Source of the DNA: Fusobacterium sp.
GTDB taxonomy: Bacteria; Fusobacteriota; Fusobacteriia; Fusobacteriales; Fusobacteriaceae
Assembly (NCBI RefSeq): GCF_032477075.1
Contig: NZ_JAWDXO010000037.1
Coordinates: 1 to 36,194, forward strand
Length of the DNA stretch: 36,194 bases
Reading direction: 5' to 3'
Shown: positions 1 to 8,087 of the stretch, piece by piece
How the letters are laid out: the number at the start of each line of letters is the position of its first letter
Position numbering within the stretch: the first letter of the stretch is position 1
Made by a program: the position numbers and the translations under genes
Notes under the pieces: generated by a model
Database searches by the model: none
The model's input: only the letters and a program-made list of their open reading frames with translations
Told to the model about the DNA's origin: nothing

Positions 1-531
1 AAAACTTATGAAAATAAGGGAGAGTACAATACTTACTCTGTAGCATTTGACAACAGACTTACTAAAGTTATGTATACAGACCTTTCTAGACAATTAGATA
101 TATATGCTGATTTAGATTTAGAATATGGAAAAGTAGATGACTTCAAAGAAAGCGCTGGAAGCAAAGGTGGACTGGAAGTACAAATTAAAGATAATGACTA
201 CTTCAGCGCACAAGCAGGAGCGGGAGTAAAAGCATCTCAAAGAATCTATGCAGGAAATGATATATCTGTAAAAGTAACAGCAGATGTAAAATATGCATAT
301 GAATTTGGAGATAACTATGATGGTAATAAAGCAAGACTTAAAAATGGTGGAGAAGGATATTACAGTTTAATCACTCCAGAAGAAAGAGAAGGTAAATTAA
401 GTGGAAAAGTTGGACTTACAATAGAAAAAGCTAACCACATGGGAGTAACATTTGAAGTGGAAGCTGCAGATGAAAACCATAAAAAAGATTCATCAATTAA
501 ATATGGTGTAAGATTCAATTACAAATTCTAA
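1..531 (+). CDS. Autotransporter, C-terminal beta-barrel (5' end outside window)
   Basis: The reading frame is open from base 1 and ends with TAA at 529-531, so 176 C-terminal residues are seen. It is the outer-membrane beta-barrel (translocator) end of a type Va autotransporter: alternating hydrophobic/polar strands and a terminal strand ending YGVRFNYKF, with the final aromatic expected of the outer-membrane insertion signal. It aligns without gaps to the last ~173 residues of the autotransporter ending at 11007; by hand count about 73% of positions are identical, so the two genes are adjacent paralogues. The passenger domain and start lie upstream of the window. The ATG at 70 is internal to the barrel and not a start. 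A strong hairpin follows 11 bases after the stop. Confidence 0.93.
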   Translation, partial: KTYENKGEYNTYSVAFDNRLTKVMYTDLSRQLDIYADLDLEYGKVDDFKESAGSKGGLEVQIKDNDYFSAQAGAGVKASQRIYAGNDISVKVTADVKYAYEFGDNYDGNKARLKNGGEGYYSLITPEEREGKLSGKVGLTIEKANHMGVTFEVEAADENHKKDSSIKYGVRFNYKF

Positions 532-542
532 TCAATAATTAA

Positions 543-579
543 AATATTAGGCTGCCCCTGAATTGGGCAGTCTAATATT
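543..579 (+). terminator. Hairpin terminator after the first autotransporter
   Basis: A 15-bp stem (543-557 with 565-579, one G-U pair) encloses a 7-base loop. There is no U-run after it, so it may act as an mRNA 3'-end stabiliser or a weak terminator. It lies immediately before the ribosome binding site of the next small gene. Confidence 0.6.
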
Positions 580-596
580 GCTAAAGGAGGTCAACC

Positions 597-802
597 ATGG
601 TAGAAAGAAAAAAAGAGGCTGACCTTTAGGAAGTGGAGTAAAAAATTACTGCGCTCTTGGGTGTCGATTTACTGAAAAAGAATATTTACTAATCCAGGAA
701 AGTCTGAAAAAATTAAAAGAAGAATATGGATCAAATAATAAGATAATTTTAAATCTATTTAAAAAATATGGAAATAATATTGAAAAGAAAATTATTTTAT
801 GA
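597..802 (+). pseudogene. Broken small DNA-binding-like gene (frameshift plus TGA)
   Basis: A strong ribosome binding site (AAAGGAGG, 583-590) precedes ATG 597, which reads MVERKK and then stops after 10 codons at TAG. Another frame continues the sense: KKRG, then TGA at 620-622, then PLGSGVKNYCALGCRFTEKE and on to a stop at 800-802. Restoring one A in the seven-A run at 608-614 and changing TGA to CGA would give a ~68-residue protein with an RGRPLGSG (AT-hook-like) start. The helical rest (TEKEYLLIQESLKKLKEEYG) resembles small ribbon-helix-helix proteins. The family is not recognised with certainty. The TGACCT around the stop is complementary to AGGTCA in the ribosome binding site (588-593), so a hairpin could mask it. 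Confidence 0.55.
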
Positions 803-1251
803 ATATATTTAAATTATTGAGTTTAAGAATAATATTATGAAAAACAAAATAAAGTATTAAAAAGTAAAAAACTAAAAGAATAAAATATGTCAAGCAATTG
901 ACATTTTTAAGAGCAGTTAAATTATATAATCAAAAATAAAAAAACATTAAAGGCATAAATAAATTTATTTATGCCTTTTTATTATTCTCTAATCAGTAGA
1001 AAGCAATTTTTTATTTTACAATATTAACTTCCAATTTTTTTAAGAAAAAAATAAAATATAAAATTTTTTTAATATTTTCTATAATTCTAATTTTATTATT
1101 TCTTTATATTCTATTTTTAATCTGAGTTTTTTATGTTAAATAATATTTTTTTTATGTTTTAAAAGGAATATAAAAGTCAGGTGTGAATATAGAGCCAAAT
1201 ACACAATTTTATTAAATGTGTGTAAATATTTAAAATTGGAGGTAAGATTTT
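803..1251. other. AT-rich intergenic region upstream of giant autotransporter
   Basis: No credible gene is seen. The stretch holds the terminator at 951-982 and then very AT-rich DNA leading to the ribosome binding site GGAGG (1238-1242) of the autotransporter. A convincing -35/-10 pair could not be assigned. Confidence 0.6.
951..982 (+). terminator. Rho-independent terminator
   Basis: Bases 951-976 form a perfect 26-base palindrome (13-bp stem), followed by TTTTTATTATT. It would end transcription coming from the small broken gene or beyond. Confidence 0.85.
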
Positions 1252-4200
1252 ATGAATAAAAAAATAAGTGAAAAAGCTCTTAAAAGAGCTTTAAAAAGAA
1301 AAATAAGTTTCACTTTTTCTCTTTTTATTGTATTTTTAATAACTGGGATGATAACCTCAGCTTTTGAAATAGCAGATACAAAAGATGAAAAAGTAATAGA
1401 GCAAAGGTTAGAAAATGAAGATCAAAATTACCAAATATTTTTTAATTATGAATATCTAAAAAGTGGAAAATCAAAAGATAGAACTAAAAAAGAATTTGCT
1501 GAAACTATAAGAGAAGTTAATAAATATTACCAAAAGGAAAATGGCAGTAATTTTGGAAAAGATAAAGTTGTTGGAGGAAATGGAGTAGTAGTAGGAACGT
1601 ATAATTCAACATCTGGTTCTAAAGAAACTGAGGTAGAAAGAAAGGTTGAAGCTACTAAACTGGAATATTTAAGTATTGAATCTGCTTTTTCAATAAATCC
1701 AATAATAACAAATCCAGATATTGAAAAAAATACACCAGAATTTAAAATAGAATATCCTAAAATTTCAATAATGGATAAACCCCTATGTATATTTCCTACT
1801 ATACCAATTACAGTAAATGTGAAAAAGACACAGCCAATAGAGGTTAATTCAATAGAAAATGTTAATATCTCTATAGTGACTCCTGTAGCACCAAATGAAA
1901 AAATTGTAACAATAGCGTTACCTACAACACCAAAGGGATATGATATTATTACTCTTAATCCTCCAACATCTCCTAAAATGAATGCAATACCTGTAATCAC
2001 AGTTTTGGATCCTGTTGATATCACATTTCAAGGTACAGGGTTTGCTCAAGGAACTGGAATACGTTTTAATGGTAGCCAAGGAATAGCTGCAATGAATTTT
2101 GATTCTTATTCAACAACAGGAATTGAGATTACTGCTAATGAAACAAAGGTCAGTTGGATTGGAACAATGACAGCAGGAGGAAGTTCAAATCTACCACTTA
2201 ATTCATCATATAATTTTACTAATTTTAATACATTTATAAGTGATGTTTTAGATCATAATGTAGAGGTTACAGGGAATTATATAATGAAATCAACAGCCAC
2301 CTCTAAATTTCCAATGTTCATAAGTTTAAATCCATATCAGTTGGGGATTTCATCTTCATCAGATAAAACATTTGATTTTAAAGGAACATTAACATTACAT
2401 GGACCATCTTCTGCAAATGGGGGAGGAATATTGGGAATTGAACATCAATTATTAGCAGGAGGAACAAATGGTACTACTGCTATTGAGAATATAAATAGTG
2501 GAAAAACAACCTCTATATTAAAAAATTCTGGAGTTATTGACTTGTATAGTGGATATAATATGATAGGAATAATGATAGACACAGAATATTTTAATAACAA
2601 TCAAAATTCTTATTTTAAGAAAAGGCCACAGACTAGAAATGATGGAACTATAAAAATAAGTGAAGGTGCATTTAGTAGTATAGGAATTGATTTTGGATAT
2701 TACCTTGTAAAAAATGCTACAAATCTTAGAGGACCTAATTCAGATGTATACCTTGGAAATATTGAAATAGATGGACAGCAAAGTTATGGTTATAGACAAA
2801 AATACTATGGCAATCAATATTATGATATGGTTACCTTTAATGGCTCAAATGGAATAATAACAGTTAGAGGTAGTCAAAATGTTGGTATTTCTATAGCAGA
2901 AGGGCTATCAACAGGGGATCCTATTGCAAATGCACAGAGTATGCAAGTAGAAGTAGGTGGAAATCAAAATATTGGATTTTTAAGAAATGAGGATACTTCT
3001 GCAGCAAATAGTGAAGCTATGGTTCTGGATGGTAATAAAATTGGAAATACATTTGATTTTCTATCTACAGCAACTCAAAGTACATTGATTAGAAGTGATA
3101 TATATGAAGTTATTTTGGATAAAGATTTAACAGTAACAACTGCTGGAGAAAAAAATAGTATAATGCAGGCAGGTGGAACTGGAAAAGTAACTCTAAATGA
3201 TGGAAGAAGTATTGATGCTAATATGGACCAATTCTATGCATTAACAGCAGGAGATTTTTTAAGTTCAGCTGGAGCAAAAGCAGAAAATAGAGGAACTATA
3301 AATATAAAAGGAACAGAAAGTATAGGAATGGCAGTAGCTGCTGGAAATGCAGGAGCTAATAGTGGAGATATAAATTATATTGGAGATAAAGGAACACTTA
3401 TATATAATTTAGGAAATTTTAGCATAACTAAGGGAACATTAAATATTTCAGGTTCAGAAAGTAAAGCACTTTTTAATCAAAATGGAACTATTAGCATTAC
3501 TAATAGCAATCTAAACATAAATGCTTCCAATGGTGCAACAGGAATATCTAGCTTTGGTGGATATATATTTTCAACAATTGGAAAAAATTTAAAAATAGCA
3601 GTAGACGATACAGCAAGTTTAACATCAAAAGGGATAGCAGTATATGCAGGAGAAGGGGCAGAAATAATTCTTAGAGCAGCTGAAATAGAAGTAAAAGAGG
3701 GAGCAGCAGGAGTTGCAGCATTTGATGCTGGAACAAGTATTGATTTGACAGGAGCTGAATTGAAATATTCAGGTGAAGGATATGCTGCATATTCAGATGG
3801 ATTCGGAACAATTAACTTAACAAATGCTTCAATAATTTTAGAAGGAAAAGCAACAGGAGTAGAGCTGAATTTATTAGATCCAAAAGTAACTTTAAATAAT
3901 ACTACAATAACAATGATGTCAAATGATGCAACTGTAGCAAATCTAAAAAATGCAACAGGACTGCTTTCTAATAATCTAAAAACAACTGTTGAAGGAAGTT
4001 TAGGATTAGGAGTCAGTATAATAGATGGTTCTAATGGAAGTGGTGGATTTTATGATAAATATAAGATAGCAACTGTAGATGGAGGTGACCTTACATTTGA
4101 TGCAGATATGGATAAATATAGCCAAGTAGATACTACTGATGGATATTTTTATTCAAGAAGATTTTTAGGACAGAGACTTCAACTTAATGTTGACACTGGA

Positions 4201-5928
4201 GTTACTGTGACAGCAGAAACTGATACTGCATATGCAGCTGAATATTTTGGGAACCAAGTAGTAGGACTTGAAATGAGTTCAAGCAGTTTTGCAACAAGTG
4301 CAACAGATGCTCAGATAAATCTAGCAGCAAATTCTAAAGTAATAGCAGATAGAATAGATAAAGGAACTGGTGCCATTGGACTATATATAAATTTTGGAAA
4401 AATAAATATAGCTGGTGGAGCTAAAGTAGAAGTAGAAAAAGGTGCTAATGTAGTTAATGATAATGGAATAGGAATCTATGCTGTAAATGGAAGTACAGTA
4501 GTAAATGCTGGTGACATTGAAGTAGCAGGAAAAGAAGCTATTGGTATCCTTGGTATGGCATATAGAGAAAATTCCTTAAATAGCATAATAGTTGATGAAT
4601 TTGGAACTGGTGGTATTTTTGCAGATCAAGGAAAAGTAAATATAACTAACAGTAAAAACATAGCTCTCAATGGAACTGGAACAATAGGTATTTATGGATA
4701 TAATAATAATAGTACTGGGGTAAAAGGAGATGTACTTATAACAAATACTGCTTCTGGAGTAGTAACTGTAGGAAATTCAAGCAGTTCTAATGCTGCTATA
4801 GGTATCTATGGAGATAAAGCTACAATTTCAAATCAAGGAACAGTATCAGTAGGGGATGGTGGAGTAGCTATTTATGCTAAAAAGGGTACTGAAGTTACAG
4901 ATCTAGGAACTCTTGATCTTGGAGCAGATGGTGTTGGAGTCATGCTTGATGGAACATCAGATCTTACAGCAACTGCTGTAACAGTGACTTCAAATAATAC
5001 TGGAACTTTTGGAAAAACTGCTATCTTTTACAATGGAACAGGAGCTGAAACTAAGGATATCAATGTGGCTGTAAATGCTTCAGCTCTTGATAAAGGAACA
5101 GCTATATATGCTGAAGATATGAGTGTTGTTTCATCTGGAATATTAAGTATAGGAACTTCTGGAGTGGGAATATATGTAAAAGGAACTGCTATCAATACTG
5201 GAACTAATAAAGGAATAATTTCTTTAGAAATAGGGAAGACGGGAGCTGTTGGAATGTATACTAAAACAGCTAATATCATCAATGATACTACAATAGGAAT
5301 AATTAATGTTAATGATTCTTCTCAAATAGGAATGTACACAGAAGGAACTAATGCTAAGGCAATAAACAAAGGTACAATTAATTTAAATACAGATGATTCT
5401 ACTGGAATATATGTCAAATCAGGTGCTGTAACTGAACTTGATGCTGGAAATAATATAGTATTCAATGGGAAATCAAGTGTAGGTGTTTTTGCAGAAAACT
5501 CATCTGTTAATTTCAAAGATAATTTTACTTTTTCAAATACAAATGAAAATAAGAATATCTATGTTTATGGTAAGGGAGCCACTGTAGGAATAGATGCAGG
5601 TAAAACAATAATTGTAAATGGTGTAGCTGCTCCATCAACAGCAGGAAATAAAACAGTTGGAATATATCTTGAAAATGCTGGTACTTCAAGTACATTTAAT
5701 GGAACTACAGGACAACTTGCTGTTACAAATGAAGCAGTAGGTATTTATTCTAAAGATAATAATACTTTAAATGTAAATGTTACTGCTGCTGGAGAAAAAA
5801 CTACAGGGGTATTCATAGATGGAGCTTCTACAATAACAGGAACTGTAACTGCAACAGGATCTTCAACTGCTGGAGCAGTAGGAGTATATGGCAGTGGTGG
5901 AGTTGTACATCAGGTATTAAAAATATAG
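1252..5928 (+). CDS. Giant autotransporter adhesin, fragment 1 (N-terminus and passenger)
   Basis: First piece (1,558 codons) of a type Va autotransporter that would be about 3,250 residues if intact. The start is ATG 1252, with GGAGG nine bases upstream. Residues 1-38 form an extended signal peptide: a basic start (MNKKISEKALKRALKRK), a hydrophobic core and SAFE. This is typical of the Fusobacterium autotransporter N-terminal family (fuso_auto_Nterm). A charged linker follows (~40-130), then a Pro/Ile/Val-rich segment (~145-255), then a long passenger of Gly/Asn/Thr-rich repeats with recurrent IGVY/IGIY motifs, expected to fold as a right-handed beta-helix on the cell surface. At the end the frame departs from the repeat pattern (VVHQVLKI) and stops, while the adjacent frame continues as SGIKNIGVYYSKG. 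That indicates a one-base deletion or equivalent near 5905-5912. Expected role: surface adhesin; ligand unknown. Confidence 0.88.
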   Translation: MNKKISEKALKRALKRKISFTFSLFIVFLITGMITSAFEIADTKDEKVIEQRLENEDQNYQIFFNYEYLKSGKSKDRTKKEFAETIREVNKYYQKENGSNFGKDKVVGGNGVVVGTYNSTSGSKETEVERKVEATKLEYLSIESAFSINPIITNPDIEKNTPEFKIEYPKISIMDKPLCIFPTIPITVNVKKTQPIEVNSIENVNISIVTPVAPNEKIVTIALPTTPKGYDIITLNPPTSPKMNAIPVITVLDPVDITFQGTGFAQGTGIRFNGSQGIAAMNFDSYSTTGIEITANETKVSWIGTMTAGGSSNLPLNSSYNFTNFNTFISDVLDHNVEVTGNYIMKSTATSKFPMFISLNPYQLGISSSSDKTFDFKGTLTLHGPSSANGGGILGIEHQLLAGGTNGTTAIENINSGKTTSILKNSGVIDLYSGYNMIGIMIDTEYFNNNQNSYFKKRPQTRNDGTIKISEGAFSSIGIDFGYYLVKNATNLRGPNSDVYLGNIEIDGQQSYGYRQKYYGNQYYDMVTFNGSNGIITVRGSQNVGISIAEGLSTGDPIANAQSMQVEVGGNQNIGFLRNEDTSAANSEAMVLDGNKIGNTFDFLSTATQSTLIRSDIYEVILDKDLTVTTAGEKNSIMQAGGTGKVTLNDGRSIDANMDQFYALTAGDFLSSAGAKAENRGTINIKGTESIGMAVAAGNAGANSGDINYIGDKGTLIYNLGNFSITKGTLNISGSESKALFNQNGTISITNSNLNINASNGATGISSFGGYIFSTIGKNLKIAVDDTASLTSKGIAVYAGEGAEIILRAAEIEVKEGAAGVAAFDAGTSIDLTGAELKYSGEGYAAYSDGFGTINLTNASIILEGKATGVELNLLDPKVTLNNTTITMMSNDATVANLKNATGLLSNNLKTTVEGSLGLGVSIIDGSNGSGGFYDKYKIATVDGGDLTFDADMDKYSQVDTTDGYFYSRRFLGQRLQLNVDTGVTVTAETDTAYAAEYFGNQVVGLEMSSSSFATSATDAQINLAANSKVIADRIDKGTGAIGLYINFGKINIAGGAKVEVEKGANVVNDNGIGIYAVNGSTVVNAGDIEVAGKEAIGILGMAYRENSLNSIIVDEFGTGGIFADQGKVNITNSKNIALNGTGTIGIYGYNNNSTGVKGDVLITNTASGVVTVGNSSSSNAAIGIYGDKATISNQGTVSVGDGGVAIYAKKGTEVTDLGTLDLGADGVGVMLDGTSDLTATAVTVTSNNTGTFGKTAIFYNGTGAETKDINVAVNASALDKGTAIYAEDMSVVSSGILSIGTSGVGIYVKGTAINTGTNKGIISLEIGKTGAVGMYTKTANIINDTTIGIINVNDSSQIGMYTEGTNAKAINKGTINLNTDDSTGIYVKSGAVTELDAGNNIVFNGKSSVGVFAENSSVNFKDNFTFSNTNENKNIYVYGKGATVGIDAGKTIIVNGVAAPSTAGNKTVGIYLENAGTSSTFNGTTGQLAVTNEAVGIYSKDNNTLNVNVTAAGEKTTGVFIDGASTITGTVTATGSSTAGAVGVYGSGGVVHQVLKI

Positions 5929-5930
5929 GG

Positions 5931-8087
5931 GTGTATTACAGTAAAGGAACTGTTTCTGGAACAGTAACAAATGGTTCTGCTGTTTCTCTTGCAGGAAGCG
6001 ACAGTATAGGAATATATGCAGCTGATGGAATAACATTAGTAAATAGTGCTAATATAACATCAACAGCTGGGCAAAGTGACAGTATAGCTTCATATGTAGG
6101 AGGAGGTTCACAACTGGTTTCAAATGGAACTATCACACTAAATGACACAGCTGGTGGAATTGGAATATATACAGAGGAAGGAAAAGGTATCAACTCTGGA
6201 ACTATAGCATTAAATGGAACAGCAGGTTCAATGGTTGGAATGGTATCTGAAGCTAAAACAGGTAAAACAGCTGCTGCAGAAAATACAAGTACAATCACAG
6301 TTGGAAACAATCTTGGAATGTATATAGCTGGTCCAGGAACAAGTTCTGGAAAAAATACTGGAAATATAACTGCTACTGGAAAAGGAACTGGAGTATATGT
6401 AGATGGTTCAGGAAATAGTTTTAATGGAACTGGAGGAACTATTACAGCAGATACAGTTGGAATTTATCTAAAAAATACAGATACTAATAAAATAACTGCT
6501 GGAGCATTAAATATAGCTTCAGGAGGAATTGGAGTATTTGGAGAAAATGCAAAAATAGATTTTGCAGTAAATGTTGCAGGAACAGGAGCAGTAGGAGTTG
6601 TGGCTAAAACTAACTCTGTAATATCTGGAAATATAACAACTGGACAGGATTCTATTGGGGTATATGTTCTTGATAACACTGTATCATTTGCAAATGCAAA
6701 TATTACAACAGGTACAAATTCTCTGAATAATTCAGTAGGTATTCTTATAAATAGTTCTGTAGGGACATATACAATGAATAATGTAAATGTAAATGCAAAA
6801 AATGGAGTAGGAATATATTTAAATGGAACTACACCAGGAATAAATCTTACACATAATGGGACTATAAATACAACTGATGGAGTAGGTATTTATGTAGATA
6901 ATGGAACTATCCTTACAACTGGGACAACAGTTCTTAATATAAATGGAGGAACTGGAGTATATATAGAAGGTGGAACAGCAAATCTTGGAGCAACTGGAAA
7001 TCTTACATTTAATTTCTTATCTAGTGGAGGAATAGGAGTATTCAATAATGGTGGAATAATGAATCTTGGGACTAATGTGACTATAACAGGATCAGGTTCC
7101 CTTGCCAGAACTATAAATGGAAGTTTAAGTTCTTCTGGAAACCTTGATATAGGTGAAGGAGCAACAGGGCTTATGGGGATATATGATGCAGGGGTTGCTA
7201 TGTCTCATAGCATAAATAACTCTGGAACAATAACAGTTGTATCTGGTGGAATAGGTCTTGCAGCAATAAAAGAAACAACCAATCCAACATTGCCATTAAC
7301 AATAACTAATACAGGAACAATCAATACATCTGGAATATCAAGTACAAATAATTCTTCTATTGGTGTATACACAGATGTGGCAAATGTAGTAAATACAGGA
7401 AATATTAATGTAGGAAATAATGGAGTTGGAATATACTCAAATTATAATGGAGTCATGACATCAATACAGAATAATAATATGACTATGACAGGGACAAATG
7501 GAATAGGAGTATATATTAAAGGAGCAACAAATGGGTTTACAGTCAATAATATAACTTCAACAGGAACAGGTAATACAGGAGTAGTTCTTGAAGAAACAAC
7601 TGGAAATATAAATGTAGGAACTATTACTTTAAAAGAAGAAAGTACAGGAGTATTTATAACAGGAGCTGGAGTTTCTATGATAGATGGAACTATTGTATTA
7701 GGAAATGGGAGTACATTTAAGAGCACAATAGGAATAGTAGCAGAAAATGGAACTAACATGACTCTTGCAGGAACAGCATCAATAATAACAGGAGATAATG
7801 GAATTGGAGTGTACGCTGAAGGAAATGGAACAACAGTTACAGTTTCAAATGCATCTAACATTACAGTTGGAACTGATGGAATATATATGTATTCTAAAGA
7901 TGCTGCACTAAACTTTACTGGAAATATTACAGCTAACAATCAAATAGGGATAGTGACTGATGGTGGGACTGTAAACAGCAGTGGCTCTATTATAACAGTT
8001 CAAAATGGTGGATTGGGCATATATAAAAGGAGCTACTTCATCAATGTCAGGAGCAACAATAGCTGTACAAGGAGGAACACCTTATAA
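5931..8087 (+). CDS. Giant autotransporter adhesin, fragment 2 (middle passenger)
   Basis: Continuation of the same passenger in another frame. The nominal start is GTG 5931, but it has no ribosome binding site and the homologous sense begins upstream (SGIKNIG at about 5910), so this is not an independent gene. The protein has no signal peptide and no barrel. It is built of Gly/Asn/Thr-rich beta-helix repeats with many IGVY/IGIY motifs. The last meaningful residues are NGGLGIY at about 8024. The remaining ~20 codons (KRSYFINVRSNN and on) do not resemble the repeats. The sense continues in the next frame as IKGATSSMSG. The join is inside ATATATAAAA (8019-8028): one more AT unit would restore LGIYIKGATSS, matching IGVYIKGATNG encoded near 7510. 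Without frame restoration this part is probably not made. Confidence 0.8.
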   Translation: MYYSKGTVSGTVTNGSAVSLAGSDSIGIYAADGITLVNSANITSTAGQSDSIASYVGGGSQLVSNGTITLNDTAGGIGIYTEEGKGINSGTIALNGTAGSMVGMVSEAKTGKTAAAENTSTITVGNNLGMYIAGPGTSSGKNTGNITATGKGTGVYVDGSGNSFNGTGGTITADTVGIYLKNTDTNKITAGALNIASGGIGVFGENAKIDFAVNVAGTGAVGVVAKTNSVISGNITTGQDSIGVYVLDNTVSFANANITTGTNSLNNSVGILINSSVGTYTMNNVNVNAKNGVGIYLNGTTPGINLTHNGTINTTDGVGIYVDNGTILTTGTTVLNINGGTGVYIEGGTANLGATGNLTFNFLSSGGIGVFNNGGIMNLGTNVTITGSGSLARTINGSLSSSGNLDIGEGATGLMGIYDAGVAMSHSINNSGTITVVSGGIGLAAIKETTNPTLPLTITNTGTINTSGISSTNNSSIGVYTDVANVVNTGNINVGNNGVGIYSNYNGVMTSIQNNNMTMTGTNGIGVYIKGATNGFTVNNITSTGTGNTGVVLEETTGNINVGTITLKEESTGVFITGAGVSMIDGTIVLGNGSTFKSTIGIVAENGTNMTLAGTASIITGDNGIGVYAEGNGTTVTVSNASNITVGTDGIYMYSKDAALNFTGNITANNQIGIVTDGGTVNSSGSIITVQNGGLGIYKRSYFINVRSNNSCTRRNTL

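Noticed and set aside
620..622. TGA read as selenocysteine in the small gene
   Set aside because: The expected residue from the RGRPLGSG pattern is Arg, the frame is also shifted upstream, and no selenocysteine insertion element is evident.
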